Source: JAQIBY01 sp046546095
Lineage (GTDB): Bacteria > Bacteroidota > Bacteroidia > Bacteroidales > ML635J-15
DNA: 42,083 nucleotides
NCBI GenBank assembly: GCA_046546095.1
Contig: JBKGYK010000019.1
Coordinates: 1 to 42,083 of the forward strand
Direction: 5' to 3'
Below, piece by piece: positions 33,284 through 42,083 of the stretch; the first letter of the stretch is position 1; the number at the start of each line of letters is the position of its first letter. The notes below the pieces were generated by a model. The model was not told the origin of the DNA and did no database searches. It saw nothing but the letters and a program-made list of their open reading frames with translations. The translations under genes and the position numbers were made by a program.

Positions 33284-35227
33284 TTAATCGTATTTAATTT
33301 CATTTTCAACTTCCTGATTGATCATATCTGCAAAGGCCTCAATTGTCATACTGCCCTGATCTCCTTCTCCTTGCTTGCGTACGGATACCTTTTGAGTATC
33401 AGCTTCTTTTTCACCAACAATAAGCAGAAAAGGTATGCGTTTTAATTCATTGTCGCGTATCTTTCTGCCAATCTTTTCATTGCGGTCATCAATCAGGCTG
33501 CGAATATCGTAATTTTTTAGCAATTCTGAAACTTTTTCTGCGTATTCATTAAATTTATCACTGATGGGCAGGATAACAGCTTGTTCCGGTGTGAGCCAAA
33601 GGGGAAATTTCCCGGCTGTATGTTCAATCATCACGGCGACAAATCGTTCCATGGACCCAAAAATGGCACGATGAATCATGATGGGCTGGTGGCTTTCATT
33701 ATCACTGCCTTTGTATTCCAACTCAAAGCGTTCGGGCAGATTGTAATCGATTTGTACTGTACCCAATTGCCATGATCTTCCAAGAGCATCCTTCACGATA
33801 AAATCGAGTTTTGGACCATAAAAGGCAGCTTCCCCGGTTTCAACAACTGTTTTTAATCCTTTCTCCTCGGCTGCTTCAATGATGGCCTGCTCTGCTTTTT
33901 CCCAATTCTTGTCCGTACCAATGTATTTCTCATGATTGTCAGGATCTCTCAGGGAAATCTGAGAGGTATAGTCCTTGAAATCAAACAATTTGAAAATATA
34001 AAGTACCAGATCAATAATCGCTTTGAATTCATCTTTCAATTGATCCGGACGACAGAAGACATGAGCATCATCCTGGGTGAAACTTCTGACCCTGGTTAAT
34101 CCGTGAAGCTCCCCGTGTTGCTCATAACGGTAAACTGTTCCGAATTCTGCCATTCGAACAGGCAGGTCCTTGTAGGAGTATTGCTTAAAATTGTACATCT
34201 CTACGTGGTGAGGACAATTCATGGGTTTCAACATAAACTCTTCACCCTCCTGTGGTGTAGTGATCGGGCGAAATGAGTCTTCTGCATATTTGTAATAGTG
34301 CCCCGATGTCTTGTAAAGCTCAACATTTCCTATATGTGGGGACATGACCATATCGTAACCACGACGTTTCAGCTCCTTCTTTAAAAAGTCTTCCAGCCGC
34401 TGACGCAATGCAGCTCCTTTGGGCAACCATAAGGGCAATCCCATGCCAACTTTTTGAGAAAAGGTGAAAAGCTCAAGCTCACGACCCAGTTTGCGGTGAT
34501 CACGCTTTTTGGCCAGCTCCAGCATTTCAAGATATTCAGTAAGCATTTTCTGCCTGGGAAAACTGATGCCGTATATCCTGGTCAGTTGTTTGTTGTTTTC
34601 ATCACCACGCCAGTAGGCTCCGGCAACATTTAGCAATTTTACTGCTTTGATCAATCCTGTGTGGGGAAGGTGAGGACCACGGCATAAATCTGTAAAATTT
34701 CCCTGTGTGTAAAAGGTAATTGTACCATCTTCCAGCTCACTGATCATCTCTACCTTGTATTCATCACCTTTTTCTTTGTAATGGGCCAGTGCTTCGGCCT
34801 TTGGGATTTCTTTTCTGATGTAAGGATTTTTTTCACGGGCCAGTTCAATCATCACCTTCTCGATTTTTGGAAAATCGTTCTCAGAAATGACCTTCCCTTC
34901 CGGCAAGTCAACATCATAATAAAAACCATTTTCAATACTCGGACCAATCGCCAGCTTGATGCCGGGGTATAATTTTTCCAGGGCTTCTGCCATTAAATGG
35001 GCTGAGGAATGCCAGAAGGCAAGTTTTCCTTCCTTGTCATCAAATTTGTGGAGAACAATTTCAGCATCCTGTTCAATGGGGCGGGTTAAATCCCAAACCT
35101 CACCATTAACGGAAATTGAGACAACTTCTTTGGCAAGCCTTGGACTGATGCTGTTGGCAATATCCATCCCGGTGATACCGGATTCATATTCCCTGACAGT
35201 CTTATCTGGTAGTGTAATGTTTATCAT
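33284..35227 (-). CDS. thrS: Threonyl-tRNA synthetase
   Basis: 647 residues, the full bacterial form. An N-terminal TGS domain (INITLPDKTVREYESGITG) is followed by the editing domain with WHSSAHLMAEAL and the later CRGPHLPHTG. The class II catalytic core has motif 2 (LTRVRSFTQDDAHVF), the zinc-ligand segment KPMNCPHHVEMY and motif 3 (IHRAIFGSMERFVAVMIE). The anticodon-binding domain (AVILPISDKFNEYAEKVSELL) ends the protein. It charges tRNA-Thr and removes mischarged serine. It is the first gene of the thrS-infC-rpmI-rplT operon, 27 bp before infC, with a consensus promoter close to its ATG. Confidence 0.98.
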   Translation of the reverse strand: MINITLPDKTVREYESGITGMDIANSISPRLAKEVVSISVNGEVWDLTRPIEQDAEIVLHKFDDKEGKLAFWHSSAHLMAEALEKLYPGIKLAIGPSIENGFYYDVDLPEGKVISENDFPKIEKVMIELAREKNPYIRKEIPKAEALAHYKEKGDEYKVEMISELEDGTITFYTQGNFTDLCRGPHLPHTGLIKAVKLLNVAGAYWRGDENNKQLTRIYGISFPRQKMLTEYLEMLELAKKRDHRKLGRELELFTFSQKVGMGLPLWLPKGAALRQRLEDFLKKELKRRGYDMVMSPHIGNVELYKTSGHYYKYAEDSFRPITTPQEGEEFMLKPMNCPHHVEMYNFKQYSYKDLPVRMAEFGTVYRYEQHGELHGLTRVRSFTQDDAHVFCRPDQLKDEFKAIIDLVLYIFKLFDFKDYTSQISLRDPDNHEKYIGTDKNWEKAEQAIIEAAEEKGLKTVVETGEAAFYGPKLDFIVKDALGRSWQLGTVQIDYNLPERFELEYKGSDNESHQPIMIHRAIFGSMERFVAVMIEHTAGKFPLWLTPEQAVILPISDKFNEYAEKVSELLKNYDIRSLIDDRNEKIGRKIRDNELKRIPFLLIVGEKEADTQKVSVRKQGEGDQGSMTIEAFADMINQEVENEIKYD

Positions 35228-35247
35228 TTCGTTTTCAATTTATTGAA

Positions 35248-35279
35248 CAAAAATATGAATGTTTGTGCTAAACTGCAAA
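35248..35279 (-). promoter_or_regulatory. Bacteroidota-type promoter for thrS-infC-rpmI-rplT
   Basis: On the minus strand TTTG (35279-35276), 20 bp, then TATTTTTG (35255-35248) match the consensus exactly. The predicted leader before the thrS ATG is only about 14 nt, leaving no room for a T-box or other long attenuator. Confidence 0.7.
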
Positions 35280-35313
35280 CTCACAGACATTGTTCAGGCT
35301 GTTGAGGTAAAAA

Positions 35314-35340
35314 AAAAGCCCGGAAAATTTCCGGGCTTTT
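35314..35340. terminator. Bidirectional terminator after the giant T9SS gene
   Basis: A near-perfect palindrome: AAAGCCCGGAAA (35315-35326) against TTTCCGGGCTTT (35328-35339), with A/T runs on both sides. It ends the minus-strand gene that stops at 35362 and lies upstream of the thrS promoter. Confidence 0.92.
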
Positions 35341-35361
35341 CTCTATATGGCTGATGCTTAC

Positions 35362-38300
35362 TTATTCAATGATAAGTTTTTCCATTCTTGTTTCTGATCC
35401 GGATACAATTTTCAGTGTATAGATGCCAGGAGCGATTGTGCCTATATCAACACGTTCGTTGATAAGACCGTTTCCTTTAACAGAGGCATTACTGATAACT
35501 TTACCGTCGGCAGAAATGATTTCATAAGTGAAACCATCTTCTGAATTGACGTTCAGATCAAATACACCATTGTTTGGATTGGGATATACTGAGAATTTAA
35601 ATCCATCGGCCATGCCAATTTCAGTGTCAGTAGAAACAGAAATCTCCCAATCTTTGGTGGTTTCATCATCCTCAGCAATAACTGTGTAGATGAGAGGGTT
35701 GGAATCACTTCCCTGGAAATTGTTGGTTGTAACACCACTTTCCTGCTCGGTGACACCGAAATATGCTGTTGCTCCATCTGAGAGTATAAATTCCGGTGTT
35801 AAAGCTGTCAGGTCATATCCATATGGCATAACAACATCAACACTTGCATCATCAGATGAAATCTGAGAACTAAGTTGATCAGGTATCATGAATACGAGAA
35901 TCTCAGCTTCCGAGTTTGGAATATACTCATAAATATGAACATCATCAACACTCCATGAGTTGGCATTGACCTCTGCGTCATTGTAATTCCACCTGACCTT
36001 GACATTATTATGGCCGGCGGCTTGACTTGTGATGTCATAGGATTCAGAAACAGGATCAGTGGATGTGCCAACATCATTGCTGAACACCTCAATTTGTTCC
36101 CATGTGAGTCCACCATCATTACTAAGCATGACAGTTGCAGAGTCACTTGTGAAATTGTTGTAATAGTGTTCAAATTCAAGGAAAATGGTTCCCTCGGTAT
36201 TTGAACTCATGTCAATTCCATTGGTGATAAGATCAGCATTGGTGATGGCTGAGAATCCTGCCGCACCGTCGTCGATTTTCATGTAACCATCATCGCCGGT
36301 AGTACTACCCAATTCACCGTCGTCCATAAATGTCCATTCTGCATCATCCGTGCCATTGTATTCAGTTGTCCATAAAGCAGGAATGCCTGTTTCAAATGAT
36401 TCTTCAACTGGAAGTACATCAGGTACCGGTGTAACATTCAGTATTGATGTGCCTTCACCAAGCAGTGTGCTTGTGGTTTCATCATCAAATTCTGTGTCGT
36501 AGGCTGTGATGGAGCTGATGGTCATTGGATAGACACCAATGTCAACAAGTCCGTTAACTTTCAGCGTAACAACCTCATCAACTTTTGTGTTGAGTTCAGG
36601 ACGTGCTAAACCGGAAACATCACTGAGCCAGTAAGAGGTAGTTGTACCATCGGAAACAATTTGTCCGATGTTGGTACCATCGATTTCCACATCAACAGTA
36701 ACACCTGACGGTAACGGATTCTCCATGTCAAGCATATAATCTGACAGCAAGTCGGTATCAAGGCTGTCATGGAAAGGTGTGGGATAGTTAACAGTATAAT
36801 CCACAACCCGTTCCTGATCATCACCTTCTACCCAAGAGATGCTTTCGGGATCGGGGGTGACAGTGGTGCTGTCTATGGCCTCATTCAGAGCAATTTCATC
36901 AGGAGTGATCATATTCAACTCGAAATTGTCAACAAAGAGATCATTGTCTGCATTGGATTCGGTACTTTCACCGTACAGAGCAATTTTCACCAGGCCGGTG
37001 TAACCGGTAAGCGTTATCTCAACATGTTCACCATCCATGGGGATGTCGTTGTAAACATATTCAGAACCCTGGTTGTCCCACATGCGCAGGATACCGGCTT
37101 CTTCCCAGGTAACACCTGTATCCTCAGAAATCAAAACGGCAAATTTGTCGTCATCGCCATCCAAATCAGGTGAGGCATTGTTATTCCAATCAGTCAATGC
37201 CAGATCAAATTCAAGTTTAACCGGGCTTGTGCCATCACCAAGATCAATGGGTGAAGTGATCAGCCATTCATCCTTGGTTGTGCCATAAATATTAAGCTTT
37301 GCTGATAATGTATTATCGGTGTCATTTGCAAAATCGTCATCTGTCCACAGACTGGAGGTTCCTTCAAGTGTGATTGGATCTTCGAGCAGAGCCTCAGCTT
37401 CACTCCAGAATGGTGGTGGTACTTCACCATCATCAAATGTGACAAGGGTATCGGGATGCATGGTTGCATCCACACCTTCTCCTGAAAGTGGCACAAGGTA
37501 TGTGTTTGCTGCAGAATCAGTAAACTGAATGTTTGCCTCATGAAGTCCTTCAAATGAAGGTGAGAAGGTTACATCAACAGTCATATTATCATCAACAGCG
37601 TTGGAGATTGAATCAGGCAATGCGTCATTGATGGTCAGCGCAAAGTCGGCAGCGTTGGTACCAATGATTTCTGCAGTATCAATAACGAGGTTGCCAACAC
37701 CAAAATTTCTAACGCTTATGGTCTGAGCTGCTGAGGTTTCAGCTATGGCAAGCGTGCCAAAGTCCACCTCATTAGGATTGGCAGAGAATAAAGGTGTTGT
37801 TGGCATTTCCTCCCATACGACATTATCAATATTGATGTAGTCATAGGTATTACCCCATTGTGCTTTAAATCCAATAAAATAAGTGCCGGTTGGGGTAAGT
37901 GAGGATAGGTCTACCGTATACTCAAAATAGGAACCGGTCATGGCCAGTGTGTCAACGGGCTGGAAGGTGGAAGGATCCGAGGTGCTGGTAAGTATACCAA
38001 CAACAAGGTCGTTGCCACTGTCGCCATCCGCGTAGAAACGTAAACGTGTGTCCGTGGGATCTAATGAGGTTGGTGGAGTAATCAGATAGAAGTCACCATC
38101 TGTGTCATTACTGTTATACATTTCAACAGAATTGGGCTCTGACATGGTAACTGCCGCTTCAGTTACAATCCTGGCATATGTATTAGAAGCATTCAAGATA
38201 GAAGACCAGCCAAGGGTCAGCTCAGGTACTGTGGTTGTAGCCGGATCATCAAAGTATTCATCCCAGGGGATGGATGTGATGTTAGGAATATAACCAACAC

Positions 38301-41300
38301 CGGAAATCAGGACGGAATCAAGCCCTTCACTGTGATCAAAATAGATGTAGGCTGTATGATTGCCTTCTGTTGTAGGATTATGCATGCAGATGAAATCATG
38401 TGCATTGGTATAGCCGGCAGAAAAATCCGCAGGAAAGGCAGGTAAACTGTCCAGCGTAAATTGTGCTGCATTGTCTCCATCAATATAGATGTCATTGATG
38501 GTTAGGGTATTGAGTCCTGAATTCCAGACCGAAAATTCTGTTGTATCGGCATCTGCTAGGATATTTGTACCGTAATCGGAAGACTCTGGTGTAACAGAGA
38601 ATACTGGTGTGGTTGGTATATCCTCAAACTGTAGCCGCACGTTAGGACGGTATGCGATAATACCATCTTCTGACGTTGGGCTTGCCGGATCAGGATTGGT
38701 ATAACCGTCGTAATATATGCTCATATCTTCTTGAACGGCATGTGTGTAAAAATCATCGCTATAAGCGTCAGAGCCTGATTTGTTTTCATCAAAGGCAATC
38801 ACCAGGTTGTCCACATTGTTGTATTCAAATGGCTCTGTGAGGATAATCTCACACCAACCCGCTGTATCACCGGCAGGTAGCAGTTCCTCGTAGGTTACAT
38901 GCTGCAATTCTGCCAGGGGAATCCAGTCTGTTAAAGAAGATTGACTGGTGTGGCCCATGTAAATATCTATTTCACCGGCATCTTCCCAAACATCTGAATT
39001 GTTTTTCCGGTAGTATAAGCGTGAAATACGCATACCAGAGGTATTAATTTCGTTTTTCAGGAAGATGGATTGGGAATAAGTATAACTGGAATATGCATTC
39101 ATTGGCAAAGGTTCGCTTGTTATATCACCAGTACCAATTTCCACCATATCCTCCGGCAGTTCATAATCAGAATAGCCGCTGAGGACAATTGTGTCGTTGC
39201 CGGCATTTGTTTCAATGATTACGGTATCCTCATCGGTGCCTATTGCAGATGGGGTATAGGTGAAACTGAACGAGTAAGACTGACCACCATCCAGACTGAC
39301 ATCGCCGGCAACAAAACTTGTTGAAAAATCTGTGCCGGTAAGATCGGTTATGTTGGATACGGTTAGTGTGCCGCCACCAATGTTGCTGATGGTGAAAATA
39401 TCCTCAGAACTTATGGTATTGTTGACCGGTGACTGACCAGCATTCCAGCTATTTAGATTCAGGTTTAATTCAGCATTTGCAGGTTGCTCTCCAAAGGTTA
39501 AGCGAACATTCGGACGCACTGATTTCAGCGTTGCCGTACCGGGTGATGCCGGATCAATGTCCGCAATGCTGGAGACATCAATACGGCTCATATTTTCCTG
39601 TACATCGCTGGCGTAGAATCCTTCATTCAAGCTATACATATTATCTGAGTTATCATCAAAAGCGATGATCAGATTGTCTGCGTTGTTGTAAACAAAAGGA
39701 TTGTCAAGAGTGATCTTAACCCAGCCCTGAGCATCGGGAGTTGAGAACGTACCGGAATATACTTCCACCATTTCACTCAGGGGATACCAGTCTGCATCCA
39801 GGTTTGTCTGCGTAAGATGCCCCATATAAATGGTAATATCTTCAGGCATTGGGGTGGAATTCAACTGCCGGTACATGATTTCATGTATGGCTGAATCCGG
39901 TGTGTTTATTTCACTCTGCAGGTAAATGCTTTGTGAATAAGACCAGTTTGTACTGGCTTCCATTGGCAATCTGGGTGTTGAGGTTGTATCATCATTTGCC
40001 CAGCCAATTTCCACAACATCTGCCGGTAAGGTATAATCGCATGAACCGCTTAAGGTAATTGTGTCATTGTCACCATTGGTTTCAATGATGAATTGTTCCT
40101 CATAAGTACCGGGTGCTGTTGGTGTGAATTCAAATGAAAATTCATAAGCACCGTCAAGCGGAAGATCTACATCACCAGCCACGAAAGTTGTGCTGAAAGG
40201 TGTGCCTGAAAGATCTGTCACACTGCTTACAGTCAGGTTTGTCTGACCGATATTTTCAAGTGTATATGTATCACTTGTTGCTGTATATCCAACAGGTCTC
40301 TGACCGGCATCCCACATGTCTGAGGATAATGCCGGTGTAGCCGTTACAGGTACAGGATCAAGTGCAACATCATCAATATTGATGTAGTTGTATGTATTGG
40401 AGAATACTCCTTTAAATGCAATGAAATAAGGGGTAGATACACCGGCAGAAGAAACATAAGCTTCAAATTCTTCGTAATCATCTATCATAGCAAAATCTGC
40501 TACAGGGATGAAGGTTGACAAATCAGTGTTATCAGTCATTACACCAACAATTACAGAATCTTCAACTTCACCATCTGCATAAAAACGCAGTTTCACAGAG
40601 TTGGGATCAACAGTAATTGGAGGAGTAACGAGATAAAAGTCACCATCTGTGTCACTACTGTTGTAAAATTCAACAGAGTTTGGCGCACTATTCTCATCAT
40701 TATCTTCTGTTTCAACTCTGGCCCAAGAACTGCTGGAATTCAGGATATTGCTCCAGCCCAGTGTGAGTTCAGGTACAGTTGTGGTACCAGGGTCGTCAAA
40801 ACCTTCTTCCCAGGGAACGGATGTTATGGTTGCATCGAAACTGTATCCGCTGAGCATCACGGAATCCAGACCTTCACTTGTGTCAAAGTATACTTTGGCA
40901 GATGCAGCACCTTCAACGGTAGGAGCAAACGTAGCTGTAATGTCAATTGCATCTGCAACATCATTGGTCATATCCACCGGGAAGCTTGGTAAACCGGAAA
41001 TTGTAAATTCACCTGGATTTGTTCCGTCAAGATATATGTCGTTTACGGTTATCGTACCAACACCGGTGTTTTGGACGTGAATGTTTTGATCGGTTGTACT
41101 ATAAACGATGATCGTATCATAATTATGACTTTCCGGATTCACACTTAATTGTGGTGTTGTTGGAAGGTCCTCAAAATACAGGCGGATGTTTGGACGATAT
41201 TGTTCCAGTGTTCCTGATGGAGGTGAAGCCGGGTCCGGATTGGTACCATCATTATAATAACGTATACTCATATCAGCATCAACAGTGTGGTTGTAGAATT

Positions 41301-42083
41301 CATCTCCGGAGCCGTCATAACTTGGTTCGTTTTCATCAAAAGCAATAACAATATTATCGGTGTTATTGTATATGAAAGGCGTTGTCAAAATAAATTCAAC
41401 CCAGCCATCATCATCACCTGCCGGAAGCGCTTCTTCGTAATGAACTTCCTGCAATTCAGTAATCGGAATCCAGTCTGATACAGTTGTCTGAGTTGTGTGA
41501 CCCATGTAAATGTTAATCTGACCGGCATCTTCCCAAACGTCTGAATTGTTTTTCTGATAGTAAATTTTTGAGATACGCTGATCTGCAATGTTGATTTCAC
41601 TTTGCAGGTAAATCGTTTGCGAATAAGAGTACCCAAAAAATGGCTCCATTGGTAGATGGGCGTCAGTTTCAGTGCCGTAGCCGATTTGAATGAGGCCTTC
41701 GGGGCATTCACCTGTCAAAGGAATGGAGGTTAGTCCTTCAGAATGGGTGATGTCAAGTGATGCTGTTTTCAGGCCGGTTGCAGTTGTCTGCGGGCCGAAC
41801 CTCACATCTACAGTCATTTCATTGGCTGAATTTGCTGTAAGGTCAAATGGCAGTGTTTCACTCATTTCTTCGATAAAGTAATCTACAGCATCGGCACCTG
41901 TGATGCTTACATCAGTAACATTGATGGTGTTAATGCCGTAGTTGGAGAGGGAAACGGTTTCAACGGAACTTGTGTCACCGTCAAATACCATACCGAAGTC
42001 TATGGATTCCGGATCGTATTCCAATATCGGTCCTGTCGGGGTTTCTTCCCACAGAAAATCGTCAACCTGAACCGTTTTGTTGG
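35362..42083 (-). CDS. Giant modular T9SS-secreted adhesin-like protein (5' partial)
   Basis: The frame is open to the window edge; more than 2230 residues are visible and the N-terminus is missing. It is built of repeated modules. A module of about 180 residues (EIG, LPM, SYSQSIYLQSEI, IYMGHTTQ, RPNVRLxFED) occurs three times (about 41160-41697, 39480-40022 and 38605-39152). Two long choice-of-anchor J-type modules (TSIPWDEYFDDP, TVPELTLGWS, NYINIDDV) lie near 40365-40830 and 37800-38280. Ig-like choice-of-anchor D/ASPM-type domains separate them. Further J-like domains occupy about 35930-37450. A DUF5018-like domain (35640-35925) precedes the type A sorting domain (SVYPNPNNGVFDLNV to RMEKLIIE). 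I see no protease or glycosidase. Surface adhesion or matrix binding is inferred. Confidence 0.9.
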   Translation of the reverse strand, partial: NKTVQVDDFLWEETPTGPILEYDPESIDFGMVFDGDTSSVETVSLSNYGINTINVTDVSITGADAVDYFIEEMSETLPFDLTANSANEMTVDVRFGPQTTATGLKTASLDITHSEGLTSIPLTGECPEGLIQIGYGTETDAHLPMEPFFGYSYSQTIYLQSEINIADQRISKIYYQKNNSDVWEDAGQINIYMGHTTQTTVSDWIPITELQEVHYEEALPAGDDDGWVEFILTTPFIYNNTDNIVIAFDENEPSYDGSGDEFYNHTVDADMSIRYYNDGTNPDPASPPSGTLEQYRPNIRLYFEDLPTTPQLSVNPESHNYDTIIVYSTTDQNIHVQNTGVGTITVNDIYLDGTNPGEFTISGLPSFPVDMTNDVADAIDITATFAPTVEGAASAKVYFDTSEGLDSVMLSGYSFDATITSVPWEEGFDDPGTTTVPELTLGWSNILNSSSSWARVETEDNDENSAPNSVEFYNSSDTDGDFYLVTPPITVDPNSVKLRFYADGEVEDSVIVGVMTDNTDLSTFIPVADFAMIDDYEEFEAYVSSAGVSTPYFIAFKGVFSNTYNYINIDDVALDPVPVTATPALSSDMWDAGQRPVGYTATSDTYTLENIGQTNLTVSSVTDLSGTPFSTTFVAGDVDLPLDGAYEFSFEFTPTAPGTYEEQFIIETNGDNDTITLSGSCDYTLPADVVEIGWANDDTTSTPRLPMEASTNWSYSQSIYLQSEINTPDSAIHEIMYRQLNSTPMPEDITIYMGHLTQTNLDADWYPLSEMVEVYSGTFSTPDAQGWVKITLDNPFVYNNADNLIIAFDDNSDNMYSLNEGFYASDVQENMSRIDVSSIADIDPASPGTATLKSVRPNVRLTFGEQPANAELNLNLNSWNAGQSPVNNTISSEDIFTISNIGGGTLTVSNITDLTGTDFSTSFVAGDVSLDGGQSYSFSFTYTPSAIGTDEDTVIIETNAGNDTIVLSGYSDYELPEDMVEIGTGDITSEPLPMNAYSSYTYSQSIFLKNEINTSGMRISRLYYRKNNSDVWEDAGEIDIYMGHTSQSSLTDWIPLAELQHVTYEELLPAGDTAGWCEIILTEPFEYNNVDNLVIAFDENKSGSDAYSDDFYTHAVQEDMSIYYDGYTNPDPASPTSEDGIIAYRPNVRLQFEDIPTTPVFSVTPESSDYGTNILADADTTEFSVWNSGLNTLTINDIYIDGDNAAQFTLDSLPAFPADFSAGYTNAHDFICMHNPTTEGNHTAYIYFDHSEGLDSVLISGVGYIPNITSIPWDEYFDDPATTTVPELTLGWSSILNASNTYARIVTEAAVTMSEPNSVEMYNSNDTDGDFYLITPPTSLDPTDTRLRFYADGDSGNDLVVGILTSTSDPSTFQPVDTLAMTGSYFEYTVDLSSLTPTGTYFIGFKAQWGNTYDYINIDNVVWEEMPTTPLFSANPNEVDFGTLAIAETSAAQTISVRNFGVGNLVIDTAEIIGTNAADFALTINDALPDSISNAVDDNMTVDVTFSPSFEGLHEANIQFTDSAANTYLVPLSGEGVDATMHPDTLVTFDDGEVPPPFWSEAEALLEDPITLEGTSSLWTDDDFANDTDNTLSAKLNIYGTTKDEWLITSPIDLGDGTSPVKLEFDLALTDWNNNASPDLDGDDDKFAVLISEDTGVTWEEAGILRMWDNQGSEYVYNDIPMDGEHVEITLTGYTGLVKIALYGESTESNADNDLFVDNFELNMITPDEIALNEAIDSTTVTPDPESISWVEGDDQERVVDYTVNYPTPFHDSLDTDLLSDYMLDMENPLPSGVTVDVEIDGTNIGQIVSDGTTTSYWLSDVSGLARPELNTKVDEVVTLKVNGLVDIGVYPMTISSITAYDTEFDDETTSTLLGEGTSILNVTPVPDVLPVEESFETGIPALWTTEYNGTDDAEWTFMDDGELGSTTGDDGYMKIDDGAAGFSAITNADLITNGIDMSSNTEGTIFLEFEHYYNNFTSDSATVMLSNDGGLTWEQIEVFSNDVGTSTDPVSESYDITSQAAGHNNVKVRWNYNDAEVNANSWSVDDVHIYEYIPNSEAEILVFMIPDQLSSQISSDDASVDVVMPYGYDLTALTPEFILSDGATAYFGVTEQESGVTTNNFQGSDSNPLIYTVIAEDDETTKDWEISVSTDTEIGMADGFKFSVYPNPNNGVFDLNVNSEDGFTYEIISADGKVISNASVKGNGLINERVDIGTIAPGIYTLKIVSGSETRMEKLIIE

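Noticed and set aside
1..42083. CRISPR arrays, tRNA and rRNA genes, or prophage
   Set aside because: I saw no regularly spaced repeats, cloverleaf-like sequences or phage structural gene sets; the fibre-like gene at 12306 stands alone with a signal peptide.

Overview
The window comes from a member of the phylum Bacteroidota. Five predicted surface or secreted proteins end in type IX secretion system (T9SS) C-terminal sorting domains. Several genes are preceded by the phylum-specific promoter pattern TTTG-N18..22-TAnnTTTG, and Shine-Dalgarno sequences are nearly absent. The gene order fur-purA, dapB-lepB-lepB2-wbqC and thrS-infC-rpmI-rplT fits the same phylum. The order or genus cannot be fixed from the sequence alone.

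Layout. 1-2979: 3' part of a PKD/SprB-repeat protein with a type B T9SS domain, closed by a strong bidirectional terminator. 3088-4887: small membrane protein and a PLP aminotransferase. 4998-9461: large secreted protein joining a two-component-regulator-type beta-propeller, SprB repeats and a type A sorting domain. 9525-12017: AlbA_2-domain protein and a SpmA-SpmB fusion membrane protein, divergent around a 145-bp imperfect palindrome. 12306-16220: tail-fibre-like secreted protein with VGIGTTSP repeats, then a T9SS type A protein. 16226-19576 (minus): HemG-like flavodoxin, then a Fur-purA-unknown secreted protein operon. 19878-22943: two tandem MIO-type ammonia-lyases. 23201-26141: small membrane proteins, a T9SS cargo with YD-like repeats, and a gene-poor stretch holding a tetranucleotide repeat and a 250-bp inverted-repeat element. 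26388-28259: hybrid histidine kinase. 28243-31869 (minus): dapB-lepB-lepB2-wbqC operon. 32035-35227 (minus): rplT, rpmI, infC and thrS. 35362-42083 (minus): giant modular T9SS adhesin-like protein, cut by the window end.

The housekeeping parts cover purine, diaminopimelate, translation and protein export functions. They alternate with large surface proteins that need Sec export, signal peptidase and T9SS. The observations most worth following are: a second signal peptidase I paralogue whose catalytic lysine position is a serine, encoded directly after the canonical enzyme; an infC gene whose only plausible start is AUA behind a consensus AGGAGG; a tandem pair of MIO lyases with no other histidine-degradation genes; and two palindromic elements (10512-10656 and 25197-25446) that look like mobile or structured non-coding elements. 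I found no tRNA, rRNA, CRISPR array or intact transposase gene.
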